From QWHO01 sp039809865 (GTDB lineage: Bacteria > Vulcanimicrobiota > Xenobia > Xenobiales > QWHO01): a stretch of 64,000 nucleotides of DNA. Position 1 is the stretch's first letter. Each line of letters starts with the position of its first letter. The position numbers and the translations under genes were made by a program. The notes under the pieces were generated by a model, which was not told the DNA's origin, ran no database searches, and saw only the letters and a list, made by a program, of their open reading frames with translations. Location of the stretch: contig JBDHVW010000020.1 in NCBI GenBank assembly GCA_039809865.1, positions 35,833-99,832 of the forward strand, given 5' to 3'. Shown in pieces: positions 9,121 through 16,482 of this stretch.

Positions 9121-10215
9121 ATGCCCAAGATCATCGACGTCATCGAATGGCGCGACTACAGCCCGCAGGCCATCGTGCAGCGGGTGCCCGAGGACGGCCC
9201 GGCCGACATCAAGTTCGGCGGCCAGCTCATCGTGCAAGAGACGCAGGCGGCCGTATTCTTCCGCGACGGCAAGGGCCTGGACGTATTCGGCCCCGGCCGC
9301 CACACCCTGAGCACCGCCAACTTGCCCATCCTGACGGACATCCTGCAAGGCTTCCTCTCGGGCGGCAAGACGGTCTTCCCGGCCGAGGTCGTGTTCGTCA
9401 ACACGCGCGTCTTCACCGATCTCAAGTGGGGCACGCCCAACCCGATCGACATGAAGGACCCCGACCTGGGCTGGGTGCAGCTGCGCGCTTTCGGAACGTT
9501 CTCGGTCAAGATCATCGACCCGCTGCTCTTCGTGAACACGCTGGTCGGCGGCCAGGGCTTCTACACGACCCAGGCTCTCAACACGTTCCTCAAGGGCTCG
9601 TTGCGCACGCGCCTGAACGACCTCATCGGGACGGCCTTCGAGTCGTACGCCAAGATCCGCTCCAACACCGAGGAGCTGGCGGCCGCGATGAAGGTCAAGG
9701 TGCGCGACGACTTCGGCAAGTACGGCATCGAGCTGCGCGACTTCTTCATCGAGGACATCTCCGTCCCCGAGGAGATTCAAGAAGCCTTCCGCATGCGCGC
9801 CAAGATGGGTGCGCTCGGCGTGCAGAACTACATGCAGCTCAAGGCCGCCGACGCCATGGGTGACATGGCCAAGAACCCCGGCATGGGGGGCGCGGGCATG
9901 GGCATGGGCGCCGGCATGGGGATGGGCATGATGATGCCCCAGATGATGCAGCAAGCCATGATGGGCGGCATGCAGCAGCAGCCGATGATGCAGCAACAGC
10001 CAATGATGCAGCAGGCTCCGGTGGCCACTCAGGCCGCGCCGGGCGTGCAGTGTCCGAGCTGTAAGGCCGACGTCCCGGCCGGCGGCAAGTTCTGTCAGAA
10101 CTGCGGCACCGCGATGCCCCCGCCGCAGCCCGCCGTCATCACCTGCCCGGGATGCCAGACGCAGCTTCCGGCCGGAACGAAGTTTTGCGCCAACTGCGGG
10201 ACGAAGCAGGGGTAG
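9121..10215 (+). CDS. SPFH-domain protein with Met/Gln-rich linker and two C-terminal zinc ribbons
   Basis: 364 residues. The SPFH/band-7 type core is about 20-230 (GGQLIVQETQAAVFFRDGK, a beta core, then SVPEEIQEAFRMRAKM). A low-complexity Gly-Met and Gln-Met linker covers about 255-300. Two zinc ribbons follow at the end, CPSCKADVPAGGKFCQNCG and CPGCQTQLPAGTKFCANCG. This matches cytosolic SPFH proteins of the YdjI/'virion core protein' group, which lack a membrane anchor. Such proteins form large oligomers and are linked to envelope stress in other bacteria. It is the last gene of the 5496-10215 cluster. The Met-rich linker is unusually long and repetitive. Confidence 0.85.
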   Translation: MPKIIDVIEWRDYSPQAIVQRVPEDGPADIKFGGQLIVQETQAAVFFRDGKGLDVFGPGRHTLSTANLPILTDILQGFLSGGKTVFPAEVVFVNTRVFTDLKWGTPNPIDMKDPDLGWVQLRAFGTFSVKIIDPLLFVNTLVGGQGFYTTQALNTFLKGSLRTRLNDLIGTAFESYAKIRSNTEELAAAMKVKVRDDFGKYGIELRDFFIEDISVPEEIQEAFRMRAKMGALGVQNYMQLKAADAMGDMAKNPGMGGAGMGMGAGMGMGMMMPQMMQQAMMGGMQQQPMMQQQPMMQQAPVATQAAPGVQCPSCKADVPAGGKFCQNCGTAMPPPQPAVITCPGCQTQLPAGTKFCANCGTKQG

Positions 10216-10233
10216 CTTGCGGTCGGGTAAGGG

Positions 10234-10268
10234 GTCGACAGTCAACAGTCAACAGTCGACAGTCAACA
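10234..10268. repeat. Heptanucleotide tandem repeat, five units
   Basis: Five adjacent 7-base units follow the SPFH gene: GTCGACA, GTCAACA, GTCAACA, GTCGACA, GTCAACA. A related three-unit array lies at 24612-24632. This matches the short tandemly repeated repetitive (STRR) heptamers described in filamentous cyanobacteria. The array is in a non-coding gap. Confidence 0.9.
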
Positions 10269-10309
10269 GTAGAGCGGAAGTACCGTCAACGCTGTTAACA
10301 TTCTGACGC

Positions 10310-10329
10310 TTGCGTCGACCCTGTAAAAT
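10310..10329 (+). promoter_or_regulatory. Possible promoter upstream of the Pro/Gln-rich exported protein
   Basis: TAAAAT at 10324-10329 is a good -10 hexamer about 28 bases before the TTG start. TTGCGT at 10310-10315 resembles a -35 box but is only 8 bases away, the same short spacing as at the tRNA cluster. TTCTGA at 10301-10306 has the proper 17-base spacing but a poor match. Confidence 0.35.
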
Positions 10330-10356
10330 GAAGATAGCCCATACCGTGGAGGAGCG

Positions 10357-11499
10357 TTGAGCTTGGCTTTCTTGCGCTGGATGCTGGTTCTCTTGTTGGT
10401 GTTGCCCGTGGCGGCGGCGCCGACTCGATCCGGGAAGCTGTCCGGGTTTACGCCCGGCCAGGCCGACTTCGTGCTCATTGGCGAGGACGGTAAGGAAGTC
10501 AAGGTTCGGCTCGTCAAAAACACCCGCTACGAGGTGTGCGGGCGGCCCAGCGCCTCGTCCGCGTTCCGCGACGGGATGCAGGTGGCCGTGCGGGTGGTGG
10601 GCGCGCTGAACGAGCGTCCGCTGCAGGCCGACATGCTGATGGACCTCTACAGCTCCCGCGACCACGTGCAGACGACCGCCAGTGCGCCCTATCTCACGCC
10701 GCAGGGCGACTTCGCCTTCCCCGGCGGCGTGGGAGGCATGTCGTCGGGCACCCCCGGCATCACCGGTCCGCCTAACGTGCTGGGCCAGATCGGCCAGGGG
10801 GGCAACTTCCCGGGCTCCAACAGCAACCCGTCCCCCGGCCAGCTGCCTCCTGATGCCAACAACGTCAACCAGATGAATCCTACCAACCCGTCCGGGATGC
10901 CGCAGACCAACAACTTCCCCCAGAACCAGGCGCCCGGCGCCCAGGCGGTCTCTCCCAGCCCCGGCGGCAGCCCCTTCACGGCCGAGGCCGTGAGCAACAT
11001 GAATCAGACCACGCCGGGCTCGGCGCCGCCGCCCTCCACGCCTTTCCCCAGTTCGGGCCAGGGCGGGCCACCCGGCGCGCAGCCTCAGCCCCAGAACGGC
11101 TACTACCAGCAGGGTTTCAATCAGCCGATGCAGAGCTCGGCCATGATGGGCAACGGGGATCCGCAGACCGACCTGGTCAGCTCCCAGGCCAGCATGATGA
11201 ACAACTCCAACGATGACGACCCGGACAACGACGACAAGGGCATGATCACCAGCGACATGAGCGGCCCCAAGGTCGTGCAGTGGAATGCTCGCGTGCTCCA
11301 GATCGACCCGGCGCGCCGGATGCTTGTCGTGCAAGCGGCCGGTATGTCCCAGCCTCAGAACGTGATGGTGCCCCCGCAGGTGGCGATCCCGCCACAGGCG
11401 CTGCAGCCGGGCGCCTTCATCCAGGTATTGGGGATGTCCAATGCCGCCGGCTTCGTGGAGGCCCAGGCGATTCAGCCGTTGGAGGGACAAGCCCCCTGA
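10357..11499 (+). CDS. Exported Pro/Gln/Asn-rich protein with OB-like end domains
   Basis: 380 residues. Start is TTG 10357, or TTG 10363, which is better spaced from GGAGG. A signal peptide ends about residue 21 (LVLLLVLPVAAAPTRS). A small beta domain follows (about 25-95, ADFVLIGEDGKEVKVRLVKN), then a long disordered Pro/Gly/Asn/Gln-rich middle (about 115-300). A second beta domain with similar texture closes the protein (VVQWNARVLQIDPARRMLVV). Both beta domains look like the short folds that describe metal- or nucleotide-independent exported OB proteins (inference). Downstream genes follow within 5 bp. Function unknown. Confidence 0.7.
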   Translation: MSLAFLRWMLVLLLVLPVAAAPTRSGKLSGFTPGQADFVLIGEDGKEVKVRLVKNTRYEVCGRPSASSAFRDGMQVAVRVVGALNERPLQADMLMDLYSSRDHVQTTASAPYLTPQGDFAFPGGVGGMSSGTPGITGPPNVLGQIGQGGNFPGSNSNPSPGQLPPDANNVNQMNPTNPSGMPQTNNFPQNQAPGAQAVSPSPGGSPFTAEAVSNMNQTTPGSAPPPSTPFPSSGQGGPPGAQPQPQNGYYQQGFNQPMQSSAMMGNGDPQTDLVSSQASMMNNSNDDDPDNDDKGMITSDMSGPKVVQWNARVLQIDPARRMLVVQAAGMSQPQNVMVPPQVAIPPQALQPGAFIQVLGMSNAAGFVEAQAIQPLEGQAP

Positions 11500-11503
11500 T
11501 CTG

Positions 11504-12859
11504 GTGAGCAACGACACCCTCCGGCGCACCCTCTACTGGGCAGGTCTCCTGCTCATCGTCGTGGCCCTTGTGGCAGCCCTGGCCGAGTTCATCAGCCACG
11601 TGCACGTGGCGGCGACGCTGCTTGCCCTCACGATCTTGCTGGCTTACGTACTGGCTCCCGCCGTCAACTTCTTCGCGCACCCCATTTATCTCTATATTCC
11701 TCCGTCTTACGAAGGTAAGATCGGCATCGGGCGGTTCTCCCGGCCGTGGAAGATCACCCTGGGTGAGCACCGCCGCGTTTATCGCATCACCAAACGCGGC
11801 TTTCCCCGCTGGCTGGCCATCACCATCGTCTATATCCTGATGTTCCTGCTGCTGCTGTTGGCGCTGGGCTACCTGATTCCGGTGCTGAACAACCAGTTCG
11901 TATCGCTGACCAGCAACTTTCCCAAGACCCTGGCCAGTGCGGAGTTGGCGGTCAATAACACCATACGGTGGATCCAGTTCAACGCTCCGCCGGTGCTGCA
12001 GCCCTACGTGGCCCAGTTGGAGCTCAACTCGGTGCGCATGGAGTGGGTGCAGGCTCAAGCCCAGGCGATCGGCCCGGGGGTGATGAAGGCGACCACGACC
12101 GGTGTTTTTACGGGCGTCAAGACAGCCGCCGGCCTGATCACGACCGTTTTTCTGGTGCCCGTGTTCGCCTTCTACCTGCTCTTGGACGCCGATCGCTATC
12201 ACCACGCGATCATGAGCTTCGTCCCCCCGAAGCACAAGCCGGACGTATCGCATTTGTTGAAGGACATCAACTTCGTGCTCGGTCGCTACATCCGTGGACA
12301 GATCTTCGTGTGCATCATGATCGGCACCAGCATCGCCGTGGTGCTGAGCCTGATGGGCGTCGAGTACGCCATCCTGATCGGCGTCTTCGCGGGGGTCATT
12401 GACTTCATCCCTTACGCCGGGGTGGCTCTCGGCATGATCCCGGCCTTCTTCATCTCGCTGGCCAATCACGGGCTGTTTTTTGCCTGCATGGTGGTTTTCG
12501 CGATGTGGTGCGTCCACCAGTTGGAAGGTCATGTGGTGGTGCCTGCCGTATTGGGGCAGTCGGTCGGCCTACCCTCTTTGGTGGTCATTATTGCGCTGTT
12601 GATGGGCGCGGAGCTCGCGGGCATCATGGGGATGTTCCTCGCGATTCCGACGGTGGCTATCTTGCGGGTGCTCGGCCAGTTCTACGTCAAGAAAATGGAA
12701 GAGGCCTACGCGGAGATCGGGGAGTTGCAACCATCCCCACCCGTCGAGATTGTGGCCCTCGAGGAGGCGCAAAGTGAGCAAGTTCCTGACCGCGCTCGTG
12801 TTGACGGGACTTCTATCGGCGGGAGCGCTGGCCCAGCAGCCGGCCCCGTCCCTGGATGA
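11504..12859 (+). CDS. AI-2E family (PerM/TqsA-like) transporter
   Basis: 451 residues from GTG 11504, five bases after the previous stop. It has seven or eight predicted membrane helices arranged as in the AI-2E/PerM family: two N-terminal helices, an amphipathic extracytoplasmic region (about 95-190), then the conserved C-terminal bundle with FVLGRYIRGQIFVCIMIG, IDFIPYAGVALGMIPAFF and HVVVPAVLGQSVGLP. The family exports small molecules or ions (autoinducer-2 or Na+/H+ in different members), and the substrate cannot be inferred. The first 60 residues contain an extra hydrophilic insert between helices (PPSYEGKIGIGRFSRPW). The last 28 codons overlap the next gene in another frame. Confidence 0.85.
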   Translation: MSNDTLRRTLYWAGLLLIVVALVAALAEFISHVHVAATLLALTILLAYVLAPAVNFFAHPIYLYIPPSYEGKIGIGRFSRPWKITLGEHRRVYRITKRGFPRWLAITIVYILMFLLLLLALGYLIPVLNNQFVSLTSNFPKTLASAELAVNNTIRWIQFNAPPVLQPYVAQLELNSVRMEWVQAQAQAIGPGVMKATTTGVFTGVKTAAGLITTVFLVPVFAFYLLLDADRYHHAIMSFVPPKHKPDVSHLLKDINFVLGRYIRGQIFVCIMIGTSIAVVLSLMGVEYAILIGVFAGVIDFIPYAGVALGMIPAFFISLANHGLFFACMVVFAMWCVHQLEGHVVVPAVLGQSVGLPSLVVIIALLMGAELAGIMGMFLAIPTVAILRVLGQFYVKKMEEAYAEIGELQPSPPVEIVALEEAQSEQVPDRARVDGTSIGGSAGPAAGPVPG

Positions 12860-13283
12860 AACGGATAAGGCGGCTTTGTTGCTCGAGCAAAGCTTCCGCT
12901 GCACCGCCGAGATCGGCGTCAAAGAAGGCACCCCGATCCACACCGTCAACCGCCGCCCGACCGGCGATGGCTTCGACCGCCTGGCCCCGCCGCCCGAGCC
13001 GGGCACGGGCAAGCGCTTCACCTGTCACTCCACGGCTTACTGCCTGCAGGGCTACACGGCCCGCGGCACGCGCGTGGCGCTGGGCACCATCGCGGTGGAC
13101 CCGAGCGTGATCCCGATGGGCTCGCTGGTTTACGTCAAGGGTTATGGCTGGGCGCGCGCTTTGGATACCGGTGGGGCGATTCGCGGCAAGTTCATCGACG
13201 TCTGGTTTCCCACGCTGGGACAATGTTACCAGTGGGGGAGCCGTCCGGTCGAGGTCGTCGTCTTCCCCCCTGGAAACCGGTAA
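12774..13283 (+). CDS. Secreted 3D-domain protein (MltA/YuiC-like lytic enzyme)
   Basis: 169 residues from GTG 12774 with GAGGAGG six bases upstream. A clear signal peptide (KFLTALVLTGLLSAGALAQQ) fixes the start even though it lies 86 bases inside the preceding gene. The 3D domain follows, with its three aspartates in AVDPSVIPMGS, ALDTGGAIRG and FIDVWFPT. This double-psi beta-barrel fold is shared by MltA-type and Sps lytic transglycosylases, which cleave peptidoglycan glycan strands. Two Cys pairs (FRC and TCHSTAYC) suggest disulphides. The protein is exported and probably acts in cell-wall remodelling. Confidence 0.85.
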   Translation: MSKFLTALVLTGLLSAGALAQQPAPSLDETDKAALLLEQSFRCTAEIGVKEGTPIHTVNRRPTGDGFDRLAPPPEPGTGKRFTCHSTAYCLQGYTARGTRVALGTIAVDPSVIPMGSLVYVKGYGWARALDTGGAIRGKFIDVWFPTLGQCYQWGSRPVEVVVFPPGNR

Positions 13284-13317
13284 CAAATTCTTCAAGTTTT
13301 TGCCCGGGGTGGTTGGC

Positions 13318-13323
13318 TAGTAT
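13318..13323 (+). promoter_or_regulatory. -10-like TAGTAT six bases before the start codon (leaderless type)
   Basis: TAGTAT is followed by AGGCCC and then ATG 13330, and no Shine-Dalgarno sequence fits. A transcript starting 6-7 bases after the hexamer would begin at the start codon. Four other genes in the window share this arrangement. Confidence 0.45.
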
Positions 13324-13329
13324 AGGCCC

Positions 13330-13989
13330 ATGATCGCCCTGACCCAGCCGCTTCCCCAGGCCGTGTCCCTGATGCGCGTGCGCTCCGCCGATGCTGCCGG
13401 CGCGCGCCAGCTTTACGCCGAGGCGGACGAGTTCATTACCCAGGGGAGCGCGATGCTGGCCCAGGATCAGGACCGCTGGACCCCCGTGCTGGACAACATG
13501 AGCGGGCTGGTGAAGTCCAACTTCCTGTCGCGGCTGAACGAGGTGGAGCGGGTTCCCGCCCTGGCAGAGACCTGTAAGGAGGCGGCGCTGCAGGCGCTGC
13601 AGCAGGGCCTGCTGGCGGGCGCCCTCGACGGCACGCTCTTGTTCGTGCTGCATCAGGACCTCGAGTCGTCAGCGATCGTCCGTCCCAACGACCCCTCCAC
13701 CGAGGGCCTGCCCGACCGCGAGCAGTTCGAGCAGCGCCTGGACGAGATTCTGGCCGGCGCCTCCAAGGGGCTGCACGACGTGGGGAGTTGGGCCGTCCGC
13801 CAGGCCTCCGGGATGGCCAAGACGACGGGGACGGAGGCCGTCGAGCAGGCCGGCTCGATCCCCGACGTGGGTCTTCCTCGCCCTGCCTACCAGGCGTTTT
13901 TGATGACGTGCTTCATGACGGGTTACGCCGCCGCAGGGCTGGACAGCGCGTTGATCGTGGGGGCTAAAGAAACTCCCCTCGGGCCGTAA
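13330..13989 (+). CDS. Hypothetical cytosolic protein
   Basis: 219 residues, mostly helical, with no signal peptide. The N-terminus MIALTQPLPQAVSLMR resembles the short polar leaders of several other proteins in the window. A hydrophobic C-terminal stretch (RPAYQAFLMTCFMTGYAAAGLDSALIVG) could be one weak membrane segment. The last 26 bases overlap the end of the convergent PhzF-like gene. Family not recognised. The even GC-rich codon use and the clean boundaries argue that it is a real gene. Confidence 0.65.
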   Translation: MIALTQPLPQAVSLMRVRSADAAGARQLYAEADEFITQGSAMLAQDQDRWTPVLDNMSGLVKSNFLSRLNEVERVPALAETCKEAALQALQQGLLAGALDGTLLFVLHQDLESSAIVRPNDPSTEGLPDREQFEQRLDEILAGASKGLHDVGSWAVRQASGMAKTTGTEAVEQAGSIPDVGLPRPAYQAFLMTCFMTGYAAAGLDSALIVGAKETPLGP

Positions 13990-14812
13990 GGATGACCTTG
14001 CCGCCCACGTTGATCTGGGTGGGGTCCGCTTTCAGGTAGAGTTTGCTGGGGCGGTTGATTTCGTAGCCCTGCTCGACCCGGGCGTCCACCTGATCGCTTC
14101 CCAGATATTTGTGCCTGACCATGTAGGCCGCCAGGCAGCCGTTGGCGCTGCCCGTGGCGGGGTCCTCGGGCACGCCGGTGGCCTCGGCGAACATGCGCGC
14201 GTTCACGTGGTTGTTCTTGTCGTAGGTCTCTTTGCTGAACAGGAACGTGAAGCGGGCGTCGAGCTTCGGGAGCAGCTCGCGCTCAATCGTTCTGTCGATG
14301 TGGGCTCGCTTGACGGCGTCCAGGCTCTTCAAAGGGATAAGGAGGAAGGGGAGGCCCGTGGAGACCGTTTGCGGGGGGAAGTCGGGGTCGAGGTCCTGGG
14401 TTTGCAGGTTCAGAAGCCTGGCGGCCTCGTCTCGTGGGGCGACTGCTCCGTATTCGGGCGGCTTCTGGCGCATCCACCCCAGCCCGCGTGCGTCGCGGAA
14501 GTGGACCGGGATGTCGCCGATCTTGAGTCTGAGGGTAACCTCTTCTCGGCTGCCTCGCAGGGCCCAGGCCGTGCCGAGCGTCGGATGCCCGGCGAACGGC
14601 AGCTCCTCGTGGGGCGTGAAGATGCGCACTCTGTAGGTGTCCGGGGCCACCGGGTCGGTGTAGGCAAAGGTCGTCTCGGCAAAGTTCGTCTCGCGGGCGA
14701 ACTTCTGCATCAGGTGCTCGGGGATGTTCTCGGCCTGCGTGAAGACCGCCAGCTGGTTGCCGCAGTAGCGCTCCTCGGCGAAGACATCGAGGATCTGGAA
14801 GGGGTAGCTCAT
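13964..14812 (-). CDS. PhzF-like isomerase family protein
   Basis: 282 residues from ATG 14812 (MSYPFQILDVFAEERYCGNQ). Family signatures are GNQLAVF near the N-terminus, ETNFAETTF with the conserved catalytic-type Glu, the glycine-rich FTPHEELPFAGHPTLGTAW, and EDPATGSANGCLAAYM in the second half. The fold is the diaminopimelate-epimerase-like double barrel. PhzF itself isomerises DHHA in phenazine synthesis, but no phenazine genes lie nearby and most family members have unknown substrates. The start overlaps by ATGA with a remnant reading frame upstream. Confidence 0.88.
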   Translation of the reverse strand: MSYPFQILDVFAEERYCGNQLAVFTQAENIPEHLMQKFARETNFAETTFAYTDPVAPDTYRVRIFTPHEELPFAGHPTLGTAWALRGSREEVTLRLKIGDIPVHFRDARGLGWMRQKPPEYGAVAPRDEAARLLNLQTQDLDPDFPPQTVSTGLPFLLIPLKSLDAVKRAHIDRTIERELLPKLDARFTFLFSKETYDKNNHVNARMFAEATGVPEDPATGSANGCLAAYMVRHKYLGSDQVDARVEQGYEINRPSKLYLKADPTQINVGGKVILTARGEFL

Positions 14813-14943
14813 GGTGTGGGCTTCAAGGGTCGCCCCATGTCGCCCTGGTAACTGGAGTAGCGCGGATATCCATTTGGAGTCGCGGACCTCGAGTGGTGGC
14901 CGTAGCAGAAGAACGTAAAGGCGTCGAGTCTGAAGGTTGTCAT
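14809..14943 (-). pseudogene. Duplicated C-terminal fragment of the pilin-like gene
   Basis: A 44-codon frame beginning ATG 14943, overlapping the TGA of the upstream gene, and ending in a TGA that overlaps the PhzF-like start. Its product contains FTFFCYGHHSRSATPNGYPR followed by YSSYQGD, which closely parallels FTLYCFGDHTRSDTAASFPR and YSSHWGL at the C-terminus of the adjacent gene. It is therefore a diverged copy of only the tail. It may be translated by coupling, but it lacks the rest of the domain. Confidence 0.65.
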
Positions 14944-15518
14944 CGCTCGATGAGCCCCCAATGACTTGAGTAGCGCGGGAAGCTCGCGGCGGTGTCGCTC
15001 CTGGTGTGGTCGCCAAAGCAGTACAGGGTGAATTCCCTCCCATTGGTGCCGTAGACGTAGTCGTTTCGCTGCGTGGACGGGCAGTTGGGAATGATCTTCA
15101 GGTAGTTCGGGGTGAGTTGCCCCAGCTTATGCGGGTAGAATCCCAGGTTGTCAACGCTGTACATTTCCAGCGCTACTGCCGTGTTCTTGAGGTTGGACTT
15201 GCAACTGGTTAGAGGGCTTTGGCACCGGCATCGGGGAACGTTGGGGATCAGCACGAGCAAGACCAAGAACAGGAGCAATACGAGCGGGCCTTTGTGCCAG
15301 GTGAGAGTGAAGACCGCCATGATGACCAGGCTCTGGAAGAGCAACTGGTCCCAGTCGCGGCCGATGTGGATTGCGTTGACCAGCGCCACGGCGGTGGCCA
15401 GGGTCCGCCAGAAGATGACCTTCCCGGTGCGGAGATAGCCCAGCGCGACGAGCGCAAAGCCCGCGATCCCCAGCCCGAGCATCGCACATTCCAGTAGCTC
15501 ACGGCAGTAGAAGAACAT
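14940..15518 (-). CDS. Four-helix membrane protein with a type II pseudopilin-like C-terminal domain
   Basis: 192 residues. Four hydrophobic helices lie within the first 92 residues (FFYCRELLECAMLGLGIAGF onward; VLLLFLVLLVLIP the last). A Cys-rich connector (PRCRCQSPLTSC) leads to a globular domain that begins with a helix SNLKNTAVALEMYSVDN and continues with YPHKLGQLTPNYLKIIPNCP and an FTLYCFGDH strand. That pattern (helix with EMY..N, then L.P.YL..IP.CP) is typical of minor pseudopilin-like globular domains. The same domain, with a single helix, occurs at 32694-33056. It lacks a prepilin peptidase site. Confidence 0.6.
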   Translation of the reverse strand: MFFYCRELLECAMLGLGIAGFALVALGYLRTGKVIFWRTLATAVALVNAIHIGRDWDQLLFQSLVIMAVFTLTWHKGPLVLLLFLVLLVLIPNVPRCRCQSPLTSCKSNLKNTAVALEMYSVDNLGFYPHKLGQLTPNYLKIIPNCPSTQRNDYVYGTNGREFTLYCFGDHTRSDTAASFPRYSSHWGLIER

Positions 15519-15557
15519 ACCGTTGAGACGCCGGGGGACCGGGGTTAAATTAGTTCA

Positions 15558-15810
15558 TCAGTTGGAGAGGTTGCGGAACAGCCCCGCGTGGCCCGGGTTG
15601 TTGGTGCCCGCGAAGAACGGACCCACGGCCACCGCATCGAGCTTCCCGTCGCCGTTGTAATCGCCCACGGTCAGGCCACGCAGAATGGAGTTGGGAGTGC
15701 CGGGGAAGTTTTTGACCGGCCCCAGCGTCCCGTCGCCATTCCCGAGAGAATCTCCAGCTCTTCCGTGTTGCTGGCGGCCGGGCCGCGTCCCAGGAAGCCG
15801 TTTTGACGGA
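15558..15810 (-). pseudogene. Frameshifted remnant of an FG-GAP/VCBS repeat protein
   Basis: The 3' part reads NGDGTLGPVKNF, then VGDYNGDGKLDAVAVG and a final LFRNLSN before TGA, which is the C-terminal repeat of an FG-GAP (integrin-alpha-like) secreted protein. Further upstream the homology switches frame: PAASNTEELEILSG is in another frame from NGDGTL, so there is a frameshift near 15740. Upstream of about 15810 no repeat remains and no start or signal is present. The gene is a short decayed tail. Confidence 0.7.
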
Positions 15811-15915
15811 GTCGCCCACAGGCAACATCTCGGAAACAGGAAGTTTTCCCTCGGCAACATGGATTGCGCGTAGACTCCGACTCGATTCTGAGAGAGTTTC
15901 CGAGGAGAATTACCC

Positions 15916-16266
15916 ATGCAAGTCCATTCGCTGTCCTACCAGCCCACTTTCCGTCCCAGCGTGGCCCAGTCGCCCGCTCCGCAGCAGCAGCCCACCGTCG
16001 CCGGCGACGGCTTTGACGCCGGTCGGGACGACCTCAAGTTCATCTTCAAGCACACCGCCTGTGGCGCCGCGATCGGCGGCATCGGCCTGGGTGCCGCGGT
16101 CGGAATCGGCGCAGGCCTGGTGGCCGGTGCGGCCGGCCTTTCGGTGGGTGGCGCGGTCGGCGCCGGTCTGCTGGCCAGCCTGCCCGCCGGCATTTACGGC
16201 GGCATCGGTGGAGCGATCATCGGCACGGGCGTCGGGATGGTCCGCCTGATCCTCAAGGAGAGCTAG
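15916..16266 (+). CDS. Glycine-zipper small membrane protein
   Basis: 116 residues with a good ribosome site (CGAGGAG, 9 bases upstream). Residues 1-45 are polar and Gln/Pro-rich (MQVHSLSYQPTFRPSVAQSP). Residues 48-112 are almost entirely small and hydrophobic, with GxxxG spacing (GAAIGGIGLGAAVGIGAGLV, then AGIYGGIGGAIIGTGVGMV), forming two or three packed helices of the glycine-zipper type. There is no cleavable signal peptide. Such proteins insert into membranes as oligomers, and the specific role is unknown. The polar N-terminal leader resembles those of other proteins in the window. Confidence 0.75.
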   Translation: MQVHSLSYQPTFRPSVAQSPAPQQQPTVAGDGFDAGRDDLKFIFKHTACGAAIGGIGLGAAVGIGAGLVAGAAGLSVGGAVGAGLLASLPAGIYGGIGGAIIGTGVGMVRLILKES

Positions 16267-16270
16267 AACG

Positions 16271-16420
16271 ATGCACCGGTTGCTCAAATCCCGCCGCTCG
16301 GCGCCCCGCCCTGTCGTGGTTGTGAAGGCGGTCGTCACGCAGGTCGTGCCCCGACCGGTCCGCACCTCCGTGGTGCACTGGGCCGAGCGCCGCCAGCCCG
16401 ACCCCCCCCAACCCGCCTGA
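16271..16420 (+). CDS. Small basic peptide (49 residues), putative
   Basis: ATG 16271 comes 4 bases after the glycine-zipper stop and the frame ends at TGA 16418-16420. The product starts MHRLLKSRRSAPRPVVVVK and is Arg/Pro/Val-rich, with net positive charge and no membrane helix. The close spacing suggests translational coupling to the upstream gene. A long palindrome follows within 25 bases. No homolog is recognised, and composition alone cannot prove that it is translated. Confidence 0.4.
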   Translation: MHRLLKSRRSAPRPVVVVKAVVTQVVPRPVRTSVVHWAERRQPDPPQPA

Positions 16421-16442
16421 CCCATCAGGGGGCTTCATCCGA

Positions 16443-16466
16443 GTGGTGCGAGCATGCTCGCACCAC
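16443..16466. terminator. Perfect 24-base palindrome between convergent genes
   Basis: GTGGTGCGAG (16443-16452), CATG, CTCGCACCAC (16457-16466). The 10-bp stem separates the plus-strand 49-residue peptide from the minus-strand 118-residue gene. Neither side has a T-run, so it is either a factor-dependent/bidirectional terminator or a protein-binding site. Confidence 0.5.
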
Positions 16467-16482
16467 TTGCTCGTAGCAGTGG

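Noticed and set aside
10357..10362. Start at TTG 10357 of the Pro/Gln-rich protein as certain
   Set aside because: The GGAGG site is only four bases away. TTG 10363 fits better, so both are mentioned and neither is claimed as proven.
13964..14812. Phenazine biosynthesis cluster
   Set aside because: Only a PhzF-like gene is present; no phzA/B/D/E/G neighbours.
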